This document shows positions 6,056 through 13,832 of a stretch of 13,981 nt of DNA, piece by piece. The notes beneath the pieces were generated by a model. That model worked only from the letters and a program-made list of their open reading frames with translations, made no database searches and was not told the origin of the DNA. Origin of the DNA: JAZNGX01 sp045576675 (lineage in GTDB: Bacteria > Bacillota > Clostridia > Monoglobales > Firm-18). How positions within the stretch are numbered: position 1 is the first letter of the stretch; every line of letters begins with the position of its first letter. The position numbers were made by a program, and so were the translations under genes. The stretch spans positions 1-13,981 of the forward strand of contig JAZNGX010000087.1 in the NCBI GenBank assembly GCA_045576675.1, in the 5' to 3' direction.

Positions 6056-7807
6056 TCATATTTTTTCTGATTTTGCAAATTTTATTTCAGGTTTTACATT
6101 AACTGTGTTGTAATTATCATAAATAACCATTCCCGGCTTTGCTCCGCGTGGCTTTTTTACATTTTTTATTGTTGTGTAATCAACAGGAACATTTGCTGAA
6201 TCACGTGCTTTGCTGTAGTATGCCGCAATTTTTGCCGCCTCAACAATAACGTCATCTGACGGGGTTGTTCCGTTGGTTTTTATAACAGCGTGACAACCGT
6301 GAATGTTTTTCGTATGAAACCACAAATCACTGTTGCGTGATGCCCGCAGGGTAAGCTCGTCATTCTGAATGTTGTTTTTGCCGACGTACAGTGTGTATCC
6401 GTCTGATAGCTCAAACTCCATCGGCTTTGATACCGCTTGTTTCTTTTTAGTATACTTTGTATTGCGTTTTACTCCGTAGCCCTGACTGTCAAGCTCGTCA
6501 CGGATTTCGTTTATATCACGCTCGTTTTCTGCACGTGCAAGCTCTTCAGCGACACTTTCTAAGTAGTTAAGCTCAATTTCTGCAAGCTCCATTTGTTCAG
6601 CCGTCATAATTTCGGCATTTTTGCATTTCTGATATAATGTGTAGTACCGCTGTGCGTTTTGCGACGGTGACAGCTCTGGCTTTAAGCTTATTCTTATTAT
6701 GTTGCAGTTGTCATAATAGTTTTCAACATCAATAAAGCTTGATTTTTCTTCGATTCTGTGAATGTTCGCAGTAAGCAAATCACCAAAAATTTTGTATTCT
6801 TCCTTGTTTTCGCAATCCTTCATTTTCTGTTGCTGCAGAGCAAGTTTTTTTGTGCAGCGTGTAATGTTGTTTTCGATAAATTTGTTAAGCTGAGCACTCT
6901 TTTGTGATATTCTTTCTTTTTTATCACGGAGGGAGAAGAAGCTGTCAATAGCATAGTTTAAGCTGTCACGTTTTTCGATTGTTATTGTACCGCAGTATTG
7001 TGATATATCAACGGCACTGAAATCCCAAACCTTTTCACCCTTATAAAGCAGACACGGTGCAAAGCCTTTGCACTTTATTTTGTTAAAGGCGTTGTATATT
7101 ACTTTTGCAAAATGTGATTTCTGCTCATTTGTCATTATGCTTGTCAGTGTGTTTGTATCACCAAAGGCATTGAATGCAATTTCACGGGCAGTTAGAGGCC
7201 CTATACCTGTAAAGCAGTCAAGGATAAACTTATCTGCAGTTGTATCTGCATCAGCAAGCAGGACTGATATTTCGTCTTCACTTACAGTCATAGGATTACG
7301 CTTGCCCTGACCCGGCGGGTATTCGTAAAGCATACCGGGCAAAAGCTGACGCACCGCCGAAACAGAAAAGTCGACGTGCTTTATGCTGCCGAGAATTTTT
7401 CCGTCAGCTGAAACAAGAACAATGTTGCTGTGCCGCCCCATAATTTCGATTACAAGACGTTTAACTGACACGTCGCCAAGCTCGTCTTTGCCTTCAATGC
7501 ATATTTCGATAACACGCTCAAAGTCGGGCTGATTAACGCCAACGACCTTGCCGCCTGCAAGGTGTTTGCGTAAAAGCATACAAAACATCGGTGCCTTGTC
7601 CGGATTCTCTTTTGTGTTTTCTGTCAGATGAACACGGGGAGAGGAGGAGCTGGCACTTGCGATAAGCCTGTGGTTTTTACCCTGACTTCGTATAAGTATA
7701 TTTATTTCGTCAAACTCGGGCTGGTTGATTTTGTCAACCCTGCCTCCTGTAAGTAAGATGTTAAGTTCGTTAACGGTACACGCAACCGCAACGCCGTCAA
7801 AAGCCAT
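6056..7807 (-). CDS. rqcH: RqcH / NFACT family ribosome quality-control protein (Rqc2 homologue)
   Basis: Binds stalled 50S-peptidyl-tRNA complexes and directs untemplated alanine tailing of nascent chains in bacteria; older names include fibronectin-binding protein FbpA. The 583 residues have the expected layout: an NFACT-N domain opening MAFDGVAV and including APMFCMLLRKHL (72-83), helix-hairpin-helix and coiled-coil middle segments rich in Lys/Glu (about 290-440), and a C-terminal NFACT-R domain with DLWFHTKNIHGCHAVI, close to the family's DWWFH-type motif. At the position equivalent to the Asp-Arg pair important in Bacillus RqcH, this protein has Glu97-Arg98 (PDFERVI). No signal peptide or LPxTG anchor is present, which argues against a surface adhesin. 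AAGGA lies about 10 nt before the ATG. metG follows directly, linking translation genes. Confidence 0.93.
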   Translation of the reverse strand: MAFDGVAVACTVNELNILLTGGRVDKINQPEFDEINILIRSQGKNHRLIASASSSSPRVHLTENTKENPDKAPMFCMLLRKHLAGGKVVGVNQPDFERVIEICIEGKDELGDVSVKRLVIEIMGRHSNIVLVSADGKILGSIKHVDFSVSAVRQLLPGMLYEYPPGQGKRNPMTVSEDEISVLLADADTTADKFILDCFTGIGPLTAREIAFNAFGDTNTLTSIMTNEQKSHFAKVIYNAFNKIKCKGFAPCLLYKGEKVWDFSAVDISQYCGTITIEKRDSLNYAIDSFFSLRDKKERISQKSAQLNKFIENNITRCTKKLALQQQKMKDCENKEEYKIFGDLLTANIHRIEEKSSFIDVENYYDNCNIIRISLKPELSPSQNAQRYYTLYQKCKNAEIMTAEQMELAEIELNYLESVAEELARAENERDINEIRDELDSQGYGVKRNTKYTKKKQAVSKPMEFELSDGYTLYVGKNNIQNDELTLRASRNSDLWFHTKNIHGCHAVIKTNGTTPSDDVIVEAAKIAAYYSKARDSANVPVDYTTIKNVKKPRGAKPGMVIYDNYNTVNVKPEIKFAKSEKI

Positions 7808-7915
7808 TATAAATCAATCCTTTTTTGTTAATGTGTTTAAAAAGCCATACCAAAGATGTCGTTCTTTTTTGTGATATTCTTCCTAAACACTTTTGAATTA
7901 CCTGTTAATTTTGGA

Positions 7916-7944
7916 TTATAATAACAGAACAATATATATATAAT
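7916..7944 (-). promoter_or_regulatory. Possible promoter for the rqcH-metG run
   Basis: The 147-bp gap between the SLH terminator and rqcH contains a perfect minus-strand TATAAT at 7916-7921. The hexamer 17 bp upstream (TTATAT, 7939-7944) matches TTGACA poorly (3 of 6), so the assignment is weak. The start would give a 5' leader of about 100 nt. No other recognisable leader structure is seen in the gap. Confidence 0.3.
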
Positions 7945-7954
7945 ATTCTAACAC

Positions 7955-7991
7955 AAATAAACCTAAAAGACAAGGTCTTTTAGGTTTATTT
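7955..7991 (-). terminator. Rho-independent terminator after the SLH gene
   Basis: A perfect 17-bp inverted repeat (AAATAAACCTAAAAGAC at 7955-7971 and its complement at 7975-7991) with a 3-nt loop. On the minus strand the stem starts inside the SLH stop codon region and is followed by a moderately T-rich stretch (TTTATTTGTGTT, part of the stem and beyond). It probably closes the lacZ-SLH unit and insulates it from rqcH. Being symmetric, it could act in both directions, but no plus-strand gene reads into it. Confidence 0.85.
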
Positions 7992-8756
7992 ACCGATTTC
8001 AGCATTAAGCTGTTTCATCATCACGGGGTTAGAGTTTTTGTAATTTAAAACCTGCAGAATAAATTCTGCCGCCATAGCTCTGTTAATTTTCACATAAGGG
8101 CGAACAGTGTTGTCATCATAGCCTTTTAAAATGCCGTAATCTGTCATACTTTGCACGGCATCAATACCCCAGTCCGGCACAAGGTACATATCCGCATATT
8201 GAACAATGCTTTTGCCAAGCACCTCCGGCTTTATTACGCCGTCAAGTATTTTAATGATTTCAATACGTGTTAAAATATCGTTTGGATGAAAATATAGCTT
8301 TCCGTTCTCCAGTGCTCCGCTTATTATGCCGCAGTCGTATGCAGTTTTGGCGTAAAGATTAGCCCACGCAGGTATTTCTGCGGCATCGGCAAAGGGGTTG
8401 GCAATATCACGTGCCTTGGTTACATCTATACCAAGCGCTGATATTAAAAGCACAATAAAGTCAGCTCTTGAAAGAAGGGTGTCAGGATAAAAGTAATGCT
8501 TTCCGCAGATTTCCATGCCCTTGAATATGTTTTTGTCTGCAAGCTTTAACGCCGCATATTGCCCCCAGTGATTGTACATATCCTCATATACAATGCCTGT
8601 GTCAACCGTGCGTGCTGAAGTGGGGGTGGCATCTTTATTGTCAAAAAAATCAAAAAACGCAAAAAACGGTTGTTTTTCACGCACAAGCTTTACGTCAGAA
8701 GCATAAACTGACGTTGCGAAGCAAGCAGATATTATTATGCATAACAGCTTTTTCAT
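7986..8756 (-). CDS. Secreted protein of three SLH (S-layer homology) domains
   Basis: A 256-residue exported protein. Residues 1-19 form a signal peptide (MKKLL, hydrophobic core, VYA then Ser20). An ISAC sequence ending at Cys12 matches a lipobox loosely, but it lies very early, so signal peptidase I cleavage after Ala19 is more likely. A 35-residue linker rich in Phe (FFAFFDFFDN) follows, then three SLH repeats at about 56-110, 120-175 and 185-238. Each shows the W..A/Y..G/I..G...F.P...ltR.e pattern (HWGQYAALKLADKNIFKG; PAWANLYAKTAYDCGIISG; DWGIDAVQSMTDYGILKG). SLH triplets bind pyruvylated wall polymers. Here no catalytic domain is attached, so it may be a wall-coating or adaptor protein. 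Its ribosome site GGGAG lies inside a hairpin stem after lacZ. It shares the lacZ transcript at best by read-through; no promoter is evident in the 68-bp gap. Confidence 0.9.
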   Translation of the reverse strand: MKKLLCIIISACFATSVYASDVKLVREKQPFFAFFDFFDNKDATPTSARTVDTGIVYEDMYNHWGQYAALKLADKNIFKGMEICGKHYFYPDTLLSRADFIVLLISALGIDVTKARDIANPFADAAEIPAWANLYAKTAYDCGIISGALENGKLYFHPNDILTRIEIIKILDGVIKPEVLGKSIVQYADMYLVPDWGIDAVQSMTDYGILKGYDDNTVRPYVKINRAMAAEFILQVLNYKNSNPVMMKQLNAEIGK

Positions 8757-8764
8757 AAAAAATC

Positions 8765-8800
8765 ATCTCCCTTTTATAGCTTTTGATACAAAAGGGAGAT
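8765..8800 (-). terminator. lacZ terminator-like hairpin that also masks the SLH gene ribosome site
   Basis: A perfect 11-bp inverted repeat, ATCTCCCTTTT (8765-8775) and AAAAGGGAGAT (8790-8800), with a 14-nt loop; three further bases on each side pair with one mismatch. On the minus strand the 3' half of the stem carries GGGAG, the ribosome site of the SLH gene, and is followed by GATTTTTT right up to that gene's ATG. It thus has the form of an intrinsic terminator after lacZ. In any read-through transcript it would also hide the SLH gene's start signals. Confidence 0.7.
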
Positions 8801-8824
8801 TATGCTTATAAAATATTTGATTTT

Positions 8825-11800
8825 TTACCTGATTTTGTAAATTTCTTCAGGTAATGCCTGTGCTTTGTTGAACGGCTTTATTCTAACGGTAAAGCTGCAA
8901 TTTTCAGGATTAACCCAATACTTTTCAAGTGTTTCCGGTCCGCAGCTTCCGCTGCCAACGCCTGATACCTTGTAATCAAGATTAAGCACAGTTTCGTCGA
9001 TATACTGCAGTTCGTTAATATGCTTTGCTTTTGTAAGATTTTCATCAGTGTATTTATGAACACTTATGTTAATAAGCTCGTCACTGTCGGCAAAAATGCC
9101 TGCACCGTAAATATCCGTTACTGCAACCCATCTTACATCAGTTTTGTTGCCGTTTTCCTGTGGGCGGACGTTAAATTCGTGCTGTTCCATAACTGTGCCG
9201 CTGTACAAGCCAACCATTGCACCTTCCTTTTTGTCGGCATAGCTCTCGTGTGGGCCTTTGCCATACCAGGAGATGTTGTCACTTTCCTTTGCAAGAATCA
9301 TCTGCAGACCAATTTTTGCAAGCCTTGGAAGCGGAACGCCCTTTTGAATGTCGGAAAATTCCACATCTGTTGTGATGTACATTTCGCCACTGTTTAAAAC
9401 CTTATAGGTGTATTTTGCCTTGATTGGTGCGTAGTATGTGGGCGGTCCTATAAGTGTAGAAATTTCAATAGTTGCCTGTTTGCTGTTCGCTTCAATAAGA
9501 GCAACGTTTTGCACATAGTGCTGCAGCTTGTCCAGGTTGAATTTGTACCACTGTTTTTCTATTCCGTTGCCAAAGGTATAGTCGTTATCAGTTGGTGCCC
9601 ACCAGAAGTTGAGCCTCGGACCTTTTGAAATCAACTCTTTTCCGTTGTAATCAATGCTTGTTACAATACCCTTAACCTTGTCAAATACATATGTTACATA
9701 ATTGTTTGTGACAGTGATTTCAAATTCGCTTTCTGTTGTTTCAAGAACTTCGTATGAAACAACGGCTTCTTTTGTTGCTTCAATCGGAAGTCTTAACTGC
9801 GAGTATGCAACAACGTAACCTGCATTTGCCCAGATTGTGTTATCCTTTAATGAAAATTCAAGGTTAATGTAATATTCTCCGTTAACATCAAGCAATGCTT
9901 TGTCAAACGGAACAGTAATTTCACGGCTGCCGTGCGGCTCAACGTTAAAATCTGTGATAGTTCCGTTTTGTACGGATTTGCCGTCACGTAGCAATGTCCA
10001 GCCACAATTCAAGCCTGATAAATCAATTCCGTCGTATCTGTTTATAATGCCGATAACGCCGTTTTTGCAGTCGATGTCATACACGTTAACAGGCTCTATT
10101 ACCTTTTTGTATTCAATCAGTGCAGTGTGAGGCTCGTGCTCAGGGGTGCAAAGTCCGTCACAGCAGAAAACGCCGTCGTGCGGGAAGTCGCCATAGTCAC
10201 CTCCGTACTTGTAAACAAGCTCGCCGTTTTCGTATTCACGCATACCGTGGTCTGCCCACTCCCAGATACAACCGCCTATAAGCTTGTCATACTTGTAATA
10301 TAAATCCTGATAATCCTTTAATGAACCGGGGCCGTTGCCCATTGCGTGTCCGTATTCACACTGGAAGAATGGGCGTGGGTCGCTTTCGTCTTTTGCAATT
10401 TCTTCAAGGACAGGTATGTGTTCATACATTCTTGAATTAATATCTAAGTAATCATCTATGGTTGAATAATCAAAATCTTCGCCGTAGGTTGCGTTTTTCT
10501 TAAAAAAGCGGCTTTTGTAGTTTGCGCCCTCGTAATGTATCGGTGTAACGCTGTCACGCTGTTTTATCCATTGTGCCATAGCACGGTGGTTGTCGCCGCT
10601 TAATGATTCGTTGCCAAGTGACCACATAAGAATAGACGGATGATTTTTGTCACGCTCGTACATTCTTTCTGCACGGTCAACGTAAACATCTTTCCACATC
10701 GGGTCAACAGATAATGCATCATAGTCATCAACCTGGTTCATACAGTGGGTTTCAAGGTCTGCCTCGTCAATCACATATAAGCCATATTTGTCACATAGCT
10801 CAAGCCAGAACGGGTCGGGCGGATAGTGTGATGTACGCACGGTGTTGATGTTATGCTGCTTCATAAGTGTTATATCCTTAATCATATCATCGCGTGACAT
10901 TGCAAAGCCTTTTTCAGTGTTGGTGTCGTGCTTGTTTACGCCTTTAAGCTTAACTTGCTTGCCATTCACAAGCAGCATTGAGTTTTTGATTTCTATTTTT
11001 TTGAAGCCTGTGTCTGTTTTGTATGCCTCAATAACTTCACCGCTTTTGATAAGTGTTGTAACCAAAGTATAAAGATTTGGTGCTTCCGCAAACCATAGCT
11101 TTGCATTTTCAACAGCAAATTTAAAGCTGTTTTTGTCACTGAGCTTTTGCTTTTCTTCATAAATTATTTTGCTTCCGTCAAGCAAAGCAATGCCAACCTC
11201 ATAATCGCCTTTGCAGTTGTAATTTGTTACATCTACTGAAACAGTTCCGTTTTTGTACTGCCCGTCAAGGTCAGTTTTGACAGATAAGTCAAAAATGCCG
11301 CTGTCCTCCTTTGCAACAAGGTAAACGTCACGGAAAATTCCGTTAAAGCGGAACATATCCTGAGTTTCTATGTATGTTGTGTAGCTCCACTGATAAACCT
11401 TTACTGCGACGGTGTTTTTGCCTTCTTTTATATATTTTGTAATATCAAATTCGGCAGGAATGTGGCTGCCCTGACTAAAGCCGACCTCGTTTCCGTTTAT
11501 CCATAAATGGAACGAGTTGCAAACGCCTTCAAACACAATGTTGATTTTTTTGTTGCTCCAGTTTTTCGGCACAACAAACTCTGTTCTGTAGCAACCTGTC
11601 GGATTCTCATATGGAACATACGGCGGGGTTACGCTAAACGGAACAGCCCAGTTGATATAATTCTTTATGCCGTAGCCAAAAAACTGCCAGCAGCCCGGCA
11701 CGTTTATGTTATCCCAGCCTGATGAATCGTAATCCTGCATATAAAAATCCTTTGGAGAATATGCTTCAACCTCGCTGTAATTAAACTTCCAAACGCCGTT

Positions 11801-11944
11801 TAAAAGCTTAAAGTATGGTGAAAGCTCACGCTGATTGCTTATTGCGTTTTTTGCACTGTCATAAGGCAAAAGTGTTGCGTGCGGCTTTGTTCTGCCTCTT
11901 TGCAGAACGTTGATGTTTTGCCAGTCCGGCAATTGCTTATTCAT
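8825..11944 (-). CDS. lacZ: Beta-galactosidase, GH2 family (LacZ type)
   Basis: Hydrolyses terminal beta-galactosides such as lactose, by a retaining mechanism. The 1039 residues are typical for LacZ. Layout: sugar-binding jelly roll (about 40-210, with VYQWS and QDMFRFNGIFRDVYL), Ig-like domain (215-315), TIM barrel (317-620), second Ig-like domain, and the large C-terminal beta domain (about 745-1035). The acid/base residue is Glu446 (MWSLGNES) and the nucleophile is Glu530 (FQCEYGHAMGNG); TSHYP (371-375) is present. There is no signal peptide or anchor, so it acts on imported sugar in the cytoplasm, although no transporter gene lies in the window. GGAGGG lies 6-7 nt before the ATG. A divergent AraC-family gene shares its promoter region and is the likely regulator. 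The exact galactoside preference cannot be read from the sequence. Confidence 0.96.
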   Translation of the reverse strand: MNKQLPDWQNINVLQRGRTKPHATLLPYDSAKNAISNQRELSPYFKLLNGVWKFNYSEVEAYSPKDFYMQDYDSSGWDNINVPGCWQFFGYGIKNYINWAVPFSVTPPYVPYENPTGCYRTEFVVPKNWSNKKINIVFEGVCNSFHLWINGNEVGFSQGSHIPAEFDITKYIKEGKNTVAVKVYQWSYTTYIETQDMFRFNGIFRDVYLVAKEDSGIFDLSVKTDLDGQYKNGTVSVDVTNYNCKGDYEVGIALLDGSKIIYEEKQKLSDKNSFKFAVENAKLWFAEAPNLYTLVTTLIKSGEVIEAYKTDTGFKKIEIKNSMLLVNGKQVKLKGVNKHDTNTEKGFAMSRDDMIKDITLMKQHNINTVRTSHYPPDPFWLELCDKYGLYVIDEADLETHCMNQVDDYDALSVDPMWKDVYVDRAERMYERDKNHPSILMWSLGNESLSGDNHRAMAQWIKQRDSVTPIHYEGANYKSRFFKKNATYGEDFDYSTIDDYLDINSRMYEHIPVLEEIAKDESDPRPFFQCEYGHAMGNGPGSLKDYQDLYYKYDKLIGGCIWEWADHGMREYENGELVYKYGGDYGDFPHDGVFCCDGLCTPEHEPHTALIEYKKVIEPVNVYDIDCKNGVIGIINRYDGIDLSGLNCGWTLLRDGKSVQNGTITDFNVEPHGSREITVPFDKALLDVNGEYYINLEFSLKDNTIWANAGYVVAYSQLRLPIEATKEAVVSYEVLETTESEFEITVTNNYVTYVFDKVKGIVTSIDYNGKELISKGPRLNFWWAPTDNDYTFGNGIEKQWYKFNLDKLQHYVQNVALIEANSKQATIEISTLIGPPTYYAPIKAKYTYKVLNSGEMYITTDVEFSDIQKGVPLPRLAKIGLQMILAKESDNISWYGKGPHESYADKKEGAMVGLYSGTVMEQHEFNVRPQENGNKTDVRWVAVTDIYGAGIFADSDELINISVHKYTDENLTKAKHINELQYIDETVLNLDYKVSGVGSGSCGPETLEKYWVNPENCSFTVRIKPFNKAQALPEEIYKIR

Positions 11945-11962
11945 AAAAATCCCTCCGATGTA

Positions 11963-11991
11963 TTGACATTGTTTTTTAATTATATTAATAT
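11963..11991 (+). promoter_or_regulatory. Predicted promoter of the AraC-family gene
   Basis: A consensus TTGACA (11963-11968), a 17-bp spacer and TAATAT (11986-11991, 4 of 6). It predicts a start near 11998 and a leader of about 65 nt. A perfect TATAAT at 12020-12025 is an alternative -10, but it has no -35 at the right distance and would need activator help. Confidence 0.5.
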
Positions 11992-11992
11992 A
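11981..11992. repeat. 12-bp palindrome across both -10 elements; possible operator
   Basis: TATATTAATATA is a perfect palindrome that overlaps the predicted -10 boxes of both lacZ and the AraC-family gene. Nine of its bases (TATATTAAT) recur in direct orientation at 12025-12033, 44 bp away, about four helical turns. AraC-type proteins often bind paired direct sites, but the region is so AT-rich that chance repeats are expected. Confidence 0.3.
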
Positions 11993-12018
11993 GTATCATA
12001 TTAAAACACGCAATTCAA
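11990..12018 (-). promoter_or_regulatory. Predicted lacZ promoter
   Basis: On the minus strand, TTGAAT (12013-12018) is followed by a 17-bp spacer and TACTAT (11990-11995), preceded by TG at the extended -10 position. It predicts a start near 11983 and a leader of about 38 nt. Its -10 shares two bases with the -10 of the divergent regulator promoter, so the two cannot be occupied together. Confidence 0.55.
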
Positions 12019-12062
12019 TTATAATATATTAATGTGAATATAACGATATTAAGGTGATGTTT

Positions 12063-12857
12063 ATGAAAAATCTGTCAAGGTTCCCAATACTGACTGAGAG
12101 TGAAAAAAATCTGCCCTATTATGTTGTAACTGTGGGGTATAATGTGCCGCAATATGGAATTACCCGTGAAAACGGGCTGGATGAATATCAGATTATGCTT
12201 TGCAGAGAAGGTGTCGGCAAAGTAATGATAAATGGTATGGTAACAGAGTTAAAATCAGGTGATGTGCTTTTTATGGAAAAAAACACAGGGCATTGGTATA
12301 AAAATGTAACTGATGTTTGGATTACAGACTGGATTACCTATGACGGCATAGGTGTTCCTTACGCAAGCAAGCTTAAAACAGGGATTTACAGATTTGAAAA
12401 CTTTGATGAAATTGCCTCTGTTATTGAAACAATTGCAGGCACACGCTATGGTCTTAAGTGGGCGGAAAACACAACGGTTTTGCTTTACAGGCTTTTGCTT
12501 TTGTGTAACACAACTGTTTCAACAGGAACAAAATCGGCTATGTATCGGTTAAAGCCTGCAGTGTCTTTTATCGAGAACAACTTTCACCGCGACATTTCGC
12601 TTGAAGAAATTGCGACAGTGTCGGGCGTTACCAAGGAGCATTTATGCGTGCTGTTCCAGTCTACCTTTGGTATGCGACCATTTGAATATGTAACTAAAAC
12701 ACGCATACAAAAAGCAAAGGAGCTGCTTGCTTCAAGACACGATTTGTCACTTGGCAAAATAAGCAGCTTGTGTGGCTTTAACAGTGCGGCATATTTTGCT
12801 TTGAAATTCCGGCAGTACGAAAACATAACGCCATCACAGTTCAGGCAGGAAAATTAG
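12063..12857 (+). CDS. AraC family transcriptional regulator
   Basis: A 264-residue one-component sugar-type regulator. The N-terminal half (about 20-100) is a cupin-like AraC ligand-binding domain (DEYQIMLCREGVGKVMINGMVTELKSGDVLFMEKNTGHWYKN). Residues of about 165-262 form the double helix-turn-helix: first HTH around ISLEEIATVSGVTKEHLCVLFQ, second around LSLGKISSLCGFNSAAYFALKFRQY, ending PSQFR. It is divergent from lacZ across a short shared promoter region, so it most likely controls lacZ in response to a galactoside or product; this is inferred from position. The ATG at 12063 is preferred because AAGG lies 8 nt upstream. The earlier GTG at 12054 and ATG at 12057 overlap or abut that ribosome site. 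There is no membrane segment or receiver domain. Confidence 0.93.
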   Translation: MKNLSRFPILTESEKNLPYYVVTVGYNVPQYGITRENGLDEYQIMLCREGVGKVMINGMVTELKSGDVLFMEKNTGHWYKNVTDVWITDWITYDGIGVPYASKLKTGIYRFENFDEIASVIETIAGTRYGLKWAENTTVLLYRLLLLCNTTVSTGTKSAMYRLKPAVSFIENNFHRDISLEEIATVSGVTKEHLCVLFQSTFGMRPFEYVTKTRIQKAKELLASRHDLSLGKISSLCGFNSAAYFALKFRQYENITPSQFRQEN

Positions 12858-12885
12858 AATGTTGTATTACTTCATAGGTAATTTT

Positions 12886-12915
12886 AAAGGGGATATCAAA
12901 GCTGATATCCCCTTT
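12886..12915. terminator. Terminator between converging regulator and amidohydrolase genes
   Basis: A perfect 12-bp stem, AAAGGGGATATC (12886-12897) and its complement (12904-12915), with a 6-nt loop. The GC-rich part of the stem is followed by TTT on the plus strand, but the T-run is short (TTTGTATATA). It starts 28 nt after the AraC-family stop and lies 62 nt beyond the amidohydrolase stop on the other strand, so it may serve both genes. Confidence 0.75.
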
Positions 12916-12977
12916 GTATATACTACACCTATACTGAAGAAAGTGCCTGTTTCACAAGCATAGAATGGAGGAGTTAA

Positions 12978-13766
12978 TTACAAACCTAAAATTCTTTTTG
13001 CGTTTTTATTGAAAATGTATTCCTTTTCAGAATCAGTTATACCTGTGTCAAGCAATACTGCTCCTATATACATTGGAAGACTGCAGGTGGGATAGTCTGA
13101 GCCGAAAACAAATTTTTCAACACCAACCTTGTCAATTCCGTAACGAAGCATATTTTGTCTGAACACACCGTAGCCTGAAAGGTCAAGGTAATAGTTGTCA
13201 CATTCCTTTAAAAGCTCAAGATGCTGCATATATTCATCATATTCATCGGGGTGTGCGCCTACAAAGGTAATGTCGGGATGCTTTCTTATCATATCGGCAA
13301 ATTTTGATGTGCTTGAATGAAAGCTTACAACCATATTATAGCTCTGTGCAACGTCTAATATTTCATCAAGCTCTTTTGTTGTATAATCCTGAGCAGGCCA
13401 GCCGTGAATGTATGGAACAAGCTCACCGATAAGATTAACTCCAAGCTTGTGCATACGTTCGATTTCTTCACAAGATTCCTTAACATAATCGGGATGAATG
13501 TGAAATCCCGGTATATAACTTCCTTTATATTTTTCTGCAAGCTCTAAGGCGAGGTCGTTGCTTAGCTTTATTGTTTGCCATTGGTTTTCGTGCCTTTCCC
13601 TGTCTTTAAAACAAATTACAGAGCCGCAGAATTTAACAACATTATGCTCAGCCATAAGCAGTGTGGTTGTGTCCGGTGTCATTCCGCAATGTGCTGCATA
13701 AGGGCATAGATTGTTGCTGTCTTTTGTATATGGATGTGTGTGAAAGTCAATTATTTCAAAATTCAT
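12978..13766 (-). CDS. Amidohydrolase family protein (amidohydrolase_2 type)
   Basis: A 262-residue TIM-barrel metal-dependent hydrolase or decarboxylase. The metal-site pattern is visible: His9 and His11 (IIDFHTHP), His150 (VVSFHSST), His172 (VGAHPDEY) and Asp224 (FGSDYP). No carboxylated-lysine motif is obvious. This arrangement is that of the PF04909 group, which includes ACMSD- and resorcylate-decarboxylase-like enzymes and lactonases; the substrate cannot be told. Several cysteines are present (Cys21, 27, 47, 52, 99, 189, 228), and Cys21/Cys27 lie close to the active-site strand. There is no signal peptide, so it is cytoplasmic. GGAGGA lies 6-7 nt before the ATG. It is transcribed alone from a consensus promoter and faces the AraC-family gene, so it is probably a separate unit from lacZ. 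Confidence 0.88.
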   Translation of the reverse strand: MNFEIIDFHTHPYTKDSNNLCPYAAHCGMTPDTTTLLMAEHNVVKFCGSVICFKDRERHENQWQTIKLSNDLALELAEKYKGSYIPGFHIHPDYVKESCEEIERMHKLGVNLIGELVPYIHGWPAQDYTTKELDEILDVAQSYNMVVSFHSSTSKFADMIRKHPDITFVGAHPDEYDEYMQHLELLKECDNYYLDLSGYGVFRQNMLRYGIDKVGVEKFVFGSDYPTCSLPMYIGAVLLDTGITDSEKEYIFNKNAKRILGL

Positions 13767-13802
13767 AATTTTTCCTCCGATTTGTTAAGATATACTGATT
13801 GT

Positions 13803-13831
13803 ATTATATATAAATTAATTGACAGTGTCAA
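13803..13831 (-). promoter_or_regulatory. Consensus sigma-A promoter of the amidohydrolase gene
   Basis: The minus strand reads TTGACA (13826-13831), exactly 17 bp, then TATAAT (13803-13808): both hexamers and the spacing are perfect. The predicted start near 13796 gives a leader of about 30 nt before the ATG. This is the strongest promoter in the window by sequence. Confidence 0.85.
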
Positions 13832-13832
13832 T
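13818..13832. promoter_or_regulatory. Palindromic operator candidate over the -35 element
   Basis: ATTGACA-G-TGTCAAT is a perfect 7+1+7 inverted repeat that contains the -35 hexamer of the amidohydrolase promoter. A dimeric repressor bound here would block polymerase. No regulator gene next to it in the window is an obvious partner, so the binding protein is unknown. Confidence 0.5.

Noticed and set aside
7839..7850. Three-codon leader frame ATG GCT TTT TAA on the minus strand, repeating the first codons of rqcH
   Set aside because: No ribosome site precedes it, and a nine-base match in AT-rich DNA is easily chance.
9020..9397. Plus-strand frame antisense to lacZ
   Set aside because: It is a shadow of the lacZ frame, with no ribosome site, no domain and atypical composition; the same holds for the other antisense frames inside metG, cimA, rqcH and lacZ.
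12965..13012. Small plus-strand frame after GGAGG-like sequence
   Set aside because: The GGAGG lies within the frame's own first codons, and the frame overlaps the amidohydrolase 3' end antisense; only 15 codons with no family likeness.
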